NCBI GenBank assembly: GCA_037367405.1
Contig: JAZKJV010004148.1
Coordinates: 1,240,501-1,304,500 of the forward strand
Direction of reading: 5' to 3'
DNA length: 64,000 nt
Source of the DNA: Ottelia alismoides
Lineage: Eukaryota > Streptophyta > Magnoliopsida > Alismatales > Hydrocharitaceae
Below, piece by piece: positions 36,230-45,625 of this stretch. The position numbers and the translations under genes were made by a program. The notes beneath the pieces are model-generated. The model did no database searches. It saw nothing but the letters and a program-made list of their open reading frames with translations, and was not told where the DNA came from. How positions within the stretch are numbered: the stretch's first letter is position 1; each line of letters begins with the position of its first letter.

Positions 36230-37271
36230 TGATGAATCTCGGATTCATCACTCTAAATCTCATTAATTAAGCTCAAATCCCTCGAAATCAACAGCACTTC
36301 TGCATCTATTCAGCATAATTAGCATTCATGCACGTTTTCATAAGAATTGCATTTTAGCACTAATTTTTGCACAAAATAAGAAGCCAAAAATCCCAGCCAA
36401 AATGGACCTCTAAATAGCCTAACTTCCCAGATTTTTAATTCATTCATGCTAACTCCAAATGACCCAAAACCACTTCCACTGTGTACATATCACTAACAAG
36501 AATAAATGAAAAATACAAAAAATTCACTAACCCAAATAAGTGGACCAAAAACCCAAAACCTAGTTGTAGGATTTCCGAACTAAAAACCTCATATCTTCCC
36601 CATCCAGTGTCTGTTTTGATCGTAATCACTTTTGAACTATTGTACATTCAATTCTCTTCAAAACAAGAACAAGTTCAAGTGAATCGGAGCTCATATGTGA
36701 AAGTTGGGTTTTTCGCCTCTTTTGTACATTTTGTATTTTAACAGTTTTTGACATAGAATTTTACGTACATAATTAACCTATTTTAGTTCATTTCTTTTTC
36801 ATTTGTCTTCTTTGATAAAAGTTTTATTAAAATGCGTAAAAATCCAAATCCAAATTGAGCTTGAAATCAAAGAAACAAAGTGAGTCTGAGTCCTCACTAA
36901 CTACTTGTACAAAATTAGTCTTTTTTGTATTTTATTTCATTTCTCCTTTTTCTTAAATAATAAAAGTCCAAAAAAATTAGAGTAATGTGTAAATATTTAT
37001 TTTTTATTTTACCATATTTTTTCGGATTTTTATCTGGTTTAAAAGTTATAAAACAATTATAAAACTCAAAAATATAGGTATTCTATGTACATAGGATACC
37101 CCAAAAATATCACTTTATGCAATTGATCGATTTTAGTTTTTATATCTTCATGAAAGTTGTAGATCTCTTCGAGACGAGAAATTTTTGTGAAGAAACTTTT
37201 TCGATCCGAGGCCATTTGCTATTTGTTTTGGATTTTACAAAGTCTTTAATTTCTGATTTTTATAGTCCTGA

Positions 37272-37437
37272 CACGTGGTAGCTCCTTGAGCCGCCACATG
37301 TCAGCTATTTTTGGCATTTTTATTAATTAGTTTTTTTAAAAAAAATAATAATTCAAAGCCCTTTCACGTGCGCAGCACGTGCTTCCCAGGCACGCGCCAC
37401 GCACGTGCCGCGCCTCTCACCCGCAACTTGACACGTG
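37272..37437. promoter_or_regulatory. Cluster of five CACGTG (G-box/ABRE-type) sites in the NA1 U3
   Basis: CACGTG at 37272, 37365, 37376, 37402 and 37432, about 265-430 bp upstream of the TATA box. Five more lie downstream in R/U5 (38234, 38245, 38292, 38303, 38379). The 3' LTR keeps eight and S2 has five in one 105-bp run. CACGTG is a known core for plant bZIP/bHLH factors; regulation of this element is inferred. Confidence 0.6.
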
Positions 37438-37701
37438 CCGATCTCCTGGCCGCCCGATCTTGGTCGATCGGACGACCGAGGAGCATCGTCCTCCTCCAAC
37501 GTTTCCCATTCAGGCTGCCACTCAATCCCGTCGATTTCTCCGCCGCCTCTCGCCACGAGATCTTCTCACGCCAGCGTAATCTCAATCAAATCATCTCCCA
37601 TATCCTCGATAGCCTTCGAATTTATTTCATCTCGTGATCTTCTTCCCCATAAGATTTTCAAATCGTTCCTATTTCCATCTCCGGTGACCTACCCCTCGAC
37701 C

Positions 37702-37707
37702 TATAAA
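37702..37707 (+). promoter_or_regulatory. TATA box of the NA1 5' LTR
   Basis: CCTATAAAGGAGCTCC context, conserved in the 3' LTR (TATAAAA at 47056-47062) and in S2 (TATAAAA at 57907-57913). Transcription would start about 30 bp downstream, near 37735, giving the R boundary. Confidence 0.65.
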
Positions 37708-39427
37708 GGAGCTCCACCGCCCCTCAACTTCACCCATCCGCTGATTCCTCCAGAAAAGGCCCGGTGGAGACAGTACCAAGGCCCTGTCGTCGATGAAATC
37801 CGAGCCCCCCCTCCACCCCCCTCGTTGCAAACGCGGCACCTCCTCGCCATTGCTGCTTCAGCTCCGGTCTCCTGATACAACCGTAGAGCCACCGACATAT
37901 CATCAACGCTATCCCCAGCGCCTTCACCGACAACCGCCTGGAGCAATGACCCTAAGCCATCTGCTCCGCCTCGCCATCTTTGACAACTTCGCCCCTCCGC
38001 CAGTTCAACGTCGAGCCACCACCATCATCAACCTCCGCCCAGCTTCTCCACCGACTGCCGGAGCTTGCTGCTCTGCCAAGGACCATTCAGAAGCCACTCC
38101 ACTCCACCATCCCCTTGGTCGTGTGTCGGCCAGAGGACGGCAGACACCTCTACGACGATCGGACCCCCTCTACCTTGGCCGGGTCTCCTCCACCTCCTAA
38201 CTGCCAGTATCGGGTCAAGCTCGAGACCTCCACCACGTGTCGTGCACGTGGGAGCGGGGGGATGTCAGCAGCCAACGTCACCAGCCCGGGTCACGTGCTC
38301 TACACGTGACCGTGGGGTAAATTATAAGGCGCCCCTCTGAGACTTTAGATTTACGCATCAGCCCCTCCATTCTAAGGGCACGTGCGCAGCATGTGCCCCT
38401 ATGAAAAATTGCAGATTCATGCCCTTCTTTAACGGTAATTAAACATAGGCCCCCTCTACATTTATTTATTTATTTAATTTACTGTAATTGTAGAAATACC
38501 CATGTCTTTCCCCTTCATTTTAGACCTCTACATTGCATTATTTATTTATCCCAAAAACAACATTTTATTCCTCATATAAGTTCCTACATTTCGTCATATT
38601 ATGGATATTTTTGTATCAATGGTTAATTAATAATTAATCATTTTGTGGGAAATTGCATATTTTTCCCATCTTGTGCTCTGAATTTCATAATTGATTAATA
38701 GTTGCTCCGAAAATTCCCGAAAAATAACATATTGTAGAATTAATTGTGGTTGACATTGTGCCCAAAAAGAATTGCATTTGCATAGATAATTGCCATGTAA
38801 AAATCATTTTGCATATTTTAATCTTTGATTTTTAATAGGTATTAAATCTATCATTTTCAAGGTTTAGGATTTTTCTGATGTCCGTTACGTAGTGATAGAT
38901 CTCAGATAATTTTATTCCCTAAAAATAATTAGGTTTAATATTTATTATATTTAAATATTGAAATTCATTTTGTTTGCATTTGAAAATTCATAAAAAAACT
39001 CATCTTACATCCAAAAATTCCAAAAAAATTAAAGTGTATTCATTTCATCAAATTTTTCATCGTGGCCACGTTTCATATTTTTAGGACATCATTTGAATAT
39101 AATTGACATTTTAGTCCCTAAAATAGGCTAAAATTGCATATTGCATCATTTATTGCATTAAAAATTACAAAAAAAGACCGCCTCGAAAACCATGCATGAA
39201 TTTTGATAGACATAATTCTAGGTTGTCCCATTGCCTCCTGGTGTTCGACCTTGGGATGTGTCCAAGTAAAATAAACATAAAACCGCATCGATTGAAAATT
39301 GATTAACTTATTGTGTGGTTATTTTCTTGACCGATCCCGATTACCGCCTACAACGAAACGACAAATCATGTTTTTAAGCAAACGATAATACACATATTTA
39401 ACATAATGCAATTTAGGATTCGTCAGA

Positions 39428-39445
39428 TGGTGCCATTGCCGGGGA
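39428..39445 (+). other. Primer-binding site of NA1 (tRNA-Asp type)
   Basis: TGGTGCCATTGCCGGGGA, two bases after the LTR end at 39425. Two changes from the tRNA-Asp complement TGGCGCCGTTGCCGGGGA. Confidence 0.92.
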
Positions 39446-40920
39446 GGAAAACAACTTAGTTTTGTGTTTTGAAAATTTTCGTTCGATTTTCCGTATTCGG
39501 GTAGTCTGACCCCCGAATTTTTCATTGTAAATTCCATATTTTTTTCCTGCATTTATTTTCAACAGTTATTTTTCTTATTTTATTTTTGATTTATTTTTGA
39601 GTCACTCTCTTACACCATCTCTCTTATTTTTCTTGCGAGGTACCTGACGTACGTGGAGCGGTTTTTCAAGAACCGACACATCTTCACTGACTTCCGAAAA
39701 AGCTGCAATTAATTTAAGATCAAGTCGAGTTGTGAGAGAGTGTAGAGTCTAAGATTTTGATTTCTGTAAATTTTTAATTTATGTAATTAATTGCATATTT
39801 ATAGCAGTGTCCGTTTGGACTCTCGCGTGTGTAAAAGACCTTAAACTTTCTTCTATGGTGTGTCGTGGCATGTTTCACTCTCTGATGAGAGTGGGGACCG
39901 ACTTGAGTGGTGCTTAGGATAGACCTGTACATACGGCTCTCAGAGCATTTTTATTTTTTGATTGTGGTCGTAGGATCTAAGGCCACACTTCACTGTAATT
40001 GAGACGCACATAGATTGTTCAATTTAGCCAAATTTAACTCAATTCTTCCCCGCTAATAGAATTTTTTGCTAGGTATGGTTTTTTATCGGCTTGCATTAAT
40101 ATAGATTAAATTTCCATTTCTGTATTGCATCCCACATGGAGATGGCGAGGATTCATAGAAGGTCTTCTAACTGAGCATTCATCATAGTTTCTCACGTGTA
40201 TCGGCTTTTCTCGAATTTCTCCCTCTTGTTTTGTCACATAATTCTAAAGGAAATTGGGACTGGACGGTAGACCTGCATTTATTTTCATTTAATTCTTCAA
40301 GTGATCGCCTAATTAAAATTACTACTGCTAAATATAACCGACTCTAAATAACCTATAAAATCAAGATTTTTTGCGAGAGAGTAACCCCGACCTTAGATAT
40401 TTTTATTTTTCTGAGGGAGGGAGAGACGACACTTAAGGCTAGAGCCCAAACCTGAATTTTCATATTGACTTCTGATTCTACCAAAAAACAATTACCTACT
40501 TCATAGTGAGGATCTACGGGTAGCCGGTAAACGGTCCGGATTTCCTTAGCACTGTGGGTGGTTTAGAGGACACTGTATAAGGCTTCATCCTCAAGTAACG
40601 GGTAGTCGTTCTACGGTCCGTACTTACTCCCATACTGGTTTGCAACTAGTCATAAGAATTCAGGCCAGTCATTAAAAAATTTCTGGCACCTACCAGCTTG
40701 CTAAATTCTTTCCAAGATTGTCTTATCACCAACTAAAATTGAAAAGGTCATAGCCAAGCTCTTACGTCTTCATTGTGTGAGTTGGTGAACCTGGGGTTTG
40801 ATTTGTGTTTGCATTGGTGTGCATGAACCGATATCAAAGATCGAAAGCCACACATTTGATAAAATTTCTTTTGACTATCCCATGCAATCATCTCTCTCCT
40901 TTATTGATTTAAACTTCATC
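39446..40920 (+). other. Leader of NA1 with duplicated 20-base motif
   Basis: Non-coding, 1.47 kb. GGTAGCCGGTAAACGGTCCG at 40519-40538 and a second copy, GGTAGTCGTTCTACGGTCCG, at 40601-40620, matching E1 (two copies) and E3 (one). Block 39960-40200 is shared with E1, E3 and E5. A reading frame open from 40798 begins at TTG; the first sensible ATG is 40921. Confidence 0.7.
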
Positions 40921-43761
40921 ATGGAACTTTTGTCCAAAAACTCTCTGCATCCAAATCATGAAAATCATTGCAAACGCAAATCACCATTCCTTCTAGCTCT
41001 ACCAAAAATGGCCAAACATTTATCTAAAAATCCATCAGAGCTATACTATGAAAATGAATTTGACTCAGTTAGGCCCAAATCAACTAAATCCTCTTCTTTC
41101 AATATTCCTCCATCATTTACGGGAAACTTTCACCCGCGGATGAATCCGGCCCCCTCATTGAATTCCTACTCGAAACATCCGATCGCAAATGACCATCTAC
41201 CATCTTGGACTGAACCATCTTATTCTCATGAACCATTTCAAGATTAAAATACCCTTGAGTCTCATGACTGGCCGATAAACCAAACACAGATGGAAAAACC
41301 CGCACTTAATGATCATCATCGTTGGCTGGACCGCAACGATCAAATCCCTATTGACCAACCCGAATATCACTTATTTGATCAACCTACTCATACAGAGGAC
41401 TGGACTGACAACATAGAAACACATAACCCCTTTATGTTGACTAAACAATATCAAAGTCCGACCAACCATGATCAAAGGATTGAACTCTACTCAGACCAAC
41501 TCCACATTCATGGACTATATGAGCAGCCTCCTTCTGTAAATACTTCGGAGAAATTTTCATAAAATAATGATCATATATTGGACATTTCAAGAGACTCTTC
41601 TCCTAGCACATACAGGAAAATGGAAGAGGAAATTATTGAATCTCAAAAACACACCCGATTGCTCTAATGATTAATCATGAATAGAATTTTGAGGATAATA
41701 TTTCGAGGATAAATAAGAGATTCGAATAAATGGAGGAGAGATTTCAAAAATTTACCAACCGGTTAATTTCACTCGCTGGGAGCTCGAACATAAAAATGGA
41801 TGAGGAAATGATTGGATCTCATGCTTAAAATTTTGAAGATATTCAGAATCCTAGGGACGATTTCGACATCAACACCTAAGGAATGACTATGCCTTTGACA
41901 TTTACTTTAAACATCAAAGCCCATGCTCATCTGAAGAACACACCACATCACCACACACACAGAAAAAACTAAAAAAATGGAATATTAAAAAACAACCAAA
42001 AAATCGAAAATCCCGAAAAATACATAAAAATTAAGACTGAAGAAGATATGAAAAATCTGGATCCTACTTTACGGGAAGAATTGGAAAAAAGATTGATGTT
42101 TGAACTTCCCTTTATAAAGGCAATTGAACACTTCCCCGACCTTAAAGGATTTGTAATGGACAAATTAATGATGAAAAAGTCGGGCAGGATAAGAACAAAG
42201 ACTGAAAGACATATCTTGTCAATGGCCTCCTCCTTGGTGTTGAGTAGAAAAATCAAGAATCGTATAGTGAAGCGGTTGCCCAGATTTGACTGAATAATCA
42301 AAGACACAATTTTCATCCATGCTCGAGTTGATGACGATTCACCGATCAATATCCTCCCGACTTCTGTATTTCATGAACTCAAACTCGGATCGATCAGGAA
42401 GACATAAGAGATTGTTCAATTGGCGGACCTATCGATAAAGCGGCCGAGAGGAATCATTTCTGTCATCATGACATTCCATGGTGCTCCACTCAAAGTGGAA
42501 TTCATGATCATTGATATTGACCATCAAGGAGAATTCACCCAGTCTTCAATTATTCTCGGAAAGCCATTCTTAGCATTGTCTAAGGCAATTATTGAGTGTG
42601 AGACTCGGGAAATCAATTTTACAACATTGGAAGCACTTCGATCTGACCCAGTCTATGAGGAACCATGATTTTCTGAGGCAACCCACAAAGTCCCCGACAA
42701 CTGTAACCATGAAGCGGTAGAAGAGCCCTATCCCACTGCTACACTTGAAATATCAATTGTTGATGAGACTATAAGTTTAGAGAATCTCCCCCTGCTCCAT
42801 TCCCAGTCGCTCTCACCATGGAGAATCAAGTATATGAATCATATGATCCGGAGACTTATACATCGTCGCACCCTGGGTCAACCTATTCTGACTACCTTGA
42901 TCACATCAACTCGACACAGGAATGCTCCAATGTCAAATCAATTGAAAACAAACATGCAGAGACTCTCCCCAATATTTCAATTCATGCGGATCTCAAAATA
43001 GATGAATGTTTCTTCTACGATCCTGAGACATGTACATGGTCGCACATAGGGGCAATCTACTCTAAATATCTTGACCACATCATTCCAAATCAAAAGTGTA
43101 CCAGCATTAAGAAGACTAAGAATAAATAAACACGCAGGCCGAACACCGACCAAGGAGAAAAAATTTAATGGTTATTCATCTGGATACTCAAGTGAACCGA
43201 CTCTTTCACGAAACAACAAAAAGAAAGTCACCTTTGACCTTCCAAAGAGGAATCAGCTGATGATCCCTCATCTGGACCAGAAAAGGTAATCTAGTGAGTG
43301 AAGTCTATTCGGCAGTTCTGAAACCATAACTTCGCAAGGATCCAAAATTCGTTTCCCGTTGGACGACTCTCGTTCCTCACTATTATTCATCCAAAGCTGA
43401 AGCTCCCGCCCTCTTCAAATACACTGGAATTATCTCTTATGAGCTGACTGAGACTGGTTCTTCAGAGTATTCATCCGAGAACAGACCGCTTGATCCCAAG
43501 AAGGAACGTATTCTGAGGAAACAACTGAAGAAACAAAAAGACCAGAATATTTGGAGTATGACCACTTTCAAATACTATTCCTCTGAGGATAACTCTGACG
43601 ATGGGCATCTTTCATCTGACTCAAATGCTTCATCTACTATCCATCATGATTTTTCTGAGGATGACACTAATAATAGTTGGGAATCATATGCTTCATCTCC
43701 GTCTCATCATTACGATCTCCCACCACATGCTCACAAAAAGATCAGCCGAAAATCGCCTTAA
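40921..43761 (+). pseudogene. RT-less ORF region of NA1 with retropepsin-like domain (broken)
   Basis: About 2.84 kb, readable as one product apart from a few stops and frameshifts (for example near 41247, 41562, 42293, 42408, 42668, 43129). It starts MELLSKN at 40921 and ends SRKSP at 43761. N-terminal third: polar, His/Pro-rich. Middle (42048-42668): KKSGRIRTKTERHILSMASS, then the retropepsin-like VDDDSPINILPTSVF with DDD at 42330-42338, LADLSIKRPRG and ILGKPFLALSKAIIE. Then two YDPET repeats, a KKKVTFDL segment, RKDPKF.SRWTT, and an acidic Ser-rich tail (EDNSDDGHLSSDSNAS). It aligns with E1 over its whole length, showing the ORF was a family trait. No polymerase or integrase. Function unknown. 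Confidence 0.78.
42842..43129 (+). repeat. Internal protein repeat (YDPET units), 174-bp period
   Basis: Two units reading YDPETYTSSHPGSTYSDYLDH and, 174 bp (58 codons) later at 43016, YDPETCTWSHIGAIYSKYLDH (each given in part). E1 has a single unit (YDPETNAWSHPRATFSEYLD near 985-1010), which accounts for much of its ORF being about 250 bp shorter. Confidence 0.82.
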
Positions 43762-43810
43762 TCGTCGGCTACCTACCCTCCCTCCCGACCACATCGGTCT
43801 CCTTATGCAG

Positions 43811-44310
43811 CTTCTTCCTCTACGTAGGCCAAGGCCTAAGTATGAGGGGGGACTGATGCCATCTGTACATACCATTTCCCTCATCATACTCCTTCTCATG
43901 ATCGCTCCATTTCTACCCTTCTTCTATACTTCGGCTGACCAGATCCTAAGTATAGGGGGAATCGATGCCATCTACACATACCTTTTCCCCCATCCTTCTC
44001 CTATCTCCCGATCGCCTCACTTCCACACTTCTTCTATACTTAGGCTGATCAGAGCCTAAGTATAGGGGGAACCAACGCCCACCTGTATATACTCTCCTCA
44101 TTCACATACCTCGACCGCTTCATTTGTTTTCCACCCTTCTTCTATACTCAGACTGTTCACAGCCTAAGTATAGGGGGGGCAGAGTGATGTATCTCTTTCT
44201 TTTCCTTTCTCTTTTCCTTTTTCACTCTCTTACGCTTTGCCCGAGCTATGTCTTCTTTACGCTTCTTGTGCTCTGAGGACACAACACTCGCTAAGTATAG
44301 GGGGGTCTGT
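43811..44310 (+). repeat. Array of hairpin plus polypurine-like units of NA1
   Basis: Units at 43819-43851, 43924-43960, 44034-44070 and 44142-44179, with a last G-run only at 44291-44306. The best unit pairs CTATACTTAGGCT with AGCCTAAGTATAG around a short loop, then GGGGGA. Repeat spacing between the G-runs is 110, 110, 108 and 127 bp. The G-run context AGTATAGGGGGA equals the true polypurine tract at 45614-45625. Confidence 0.9.
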
Positions 44311-45613
44311 ATATATACTTCGTATGTATTTTACCCATATCCCATACTTTCTCGTAAGTCTATATGTATTTACAGGGTGGGCAAAATTTGAAAAAAAAAA
44401 CTACAAAACAAAAGAAAAAGAAAAAGAGTTTTGCCACATACTGTGACCAACCAAAAATTTTTAAAAAAAGGCTTCATATTTCATTTTCTATATAAAAATT
44501 CCGTTGCATAAAAAATAAAAAAAAAGTGACTGTATTTCACACACATGCACTTCATCCAGCATCGCATTCATTCGCATCTGTGAAAAGTCCTTGGGTTCTG
44601 AACTGAGTTATGAGAAGAAACCTAGAGTGGTCTAGACTTGACCTTAATCCACCTAATTTTCAGAGGAACTTTACCGAGAAATAGGATTTTAGAAGCTTCA
44701 GGTCTTTGACTTATTAATTCTTTTAGTTCCACATGATAATGTGCAGCGTTTGACTCTTAGTGTCTAACCTGGTCTCCTCATTCTGGGTACAACTCTGGAA
44801 TAGGGAATTAATTTGTACTCTCGCACTATGCACTTAGCTCAACTCAGACGGGATGTTGGAAGATTGTGTGAGTTTCTTTTCTGGTAGCGTGGAAATCTAA
44901 AGACCGGAGTACGGGTTGAAATAAAGCTTCGAAAAAGGGATGGACGGCTGGGAATAATTTTTTCTAAGTCCTCAAAACATGTACGAAAAAAAGATTCTAT
45001 ATCCGTAGAGGCACAATAAGATCCAAACAGAACCACCAAAAATTCCAAATACAAAGAAGCCACTACCAGATAAATATCTGACCAAAAAGGTCCAAGCTTC
45101 AAGAAAACATGCAGATCTTGGTAGAGACTCGGTTACACTGGCCAGATTCACAAGGAGAGGTGACTACACTGGCCACCCTCCAGTTCGTTTCCCCTTCTTC
45201 TAACTTCTCCCCCCAATTTGACTGTGAACACAACACGACATACCTTAGAAGGAAATACTTGACTCCTCGAGAACAAGTTACTCGAGAGGAGATGAGCTTG
45301 GTAGTCCGGCATTCTGGATGGGAAGAGCTAAAACCTTTCACACACATGAGTCGATTGTTCAATGTTCATTACGTATGTTTTGGGAAGAGGTTTGATCAAA
45401 GATTACTTCTAAGCTGAAACTAATACAATGATGTGTAGAACTTGAAGGCTGTTGATTTTAAAATTCTAAGTCTCACAGAAGTTCCGCCACACTAATAATC
45501 CAAAGGTCGAGTCTAGTTTCATTTTCACCTTCAGCTCAAGGTCTTGCTATGGAACCCAATCTCATTTCACTTCATAGCATTTCTTTTTTATGCTCAGGGA
45601 CGAGCATGGTTTT
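44311..45613 (+). other. 3' internal non-coding region of NA1
   Basis: Matches the E4 3' region (29700-30780) and the E6 internal region (61060-62040, minus). A duplicated CTACACTGGCCA-type motif lies near 45134-45180. Open stretches (for example 45109-45417) have no domain. Confidence 0.7.
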
Positions 45614-45625
45614 AGTATAGGGGGA
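45614..45625 (+). other. Polypurine tract of NA1
   Basis: AGTATAGGGGGA directly before the 3' LTR start at 45626. Confidence 0.88.

Larger units (their letters stand above)
36230..39425 (+). repeat. 5' LTR of NA1 (family 1), 3196 bp
   Basis: Starts TGATGAATC, 3 bases, GATTCATCA; ends GGATTCGTCA. U3 about 1.47 kb: AT-rich, then GC-rich with CACGTG boxes up to the TATA box at 37702. R/U5 is GC-rich to 38400, then AT-rich. Open stretches in all frames at 37311-38340 reflect low stop density in GC-rich DNA, not genes. Confidence 0.95.

Noticed and set aside
37311..38340. Several overlapping open frames on both strands, also at 46542-47781 and 57445-58774
   Set aside because: These are the GC-rich middles of family 1 LTRs. 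Frames are not conserved between LTR copies, and stop-poor runs occur on both strands.
40798..40920. Upstream extension of the NA1 ORF from 40798
   Set aside because: The frame opens at TTG, not ATG. The ATG at 40921 has a matching codon in E1 and is the better start.
43811..44310. CRISPR-like regularly spaced repeats
   Set aside because: The units are ~110-bp tandem repeats with related 'spacers', inside a plant retroelement; they have no CRISPR architecture.
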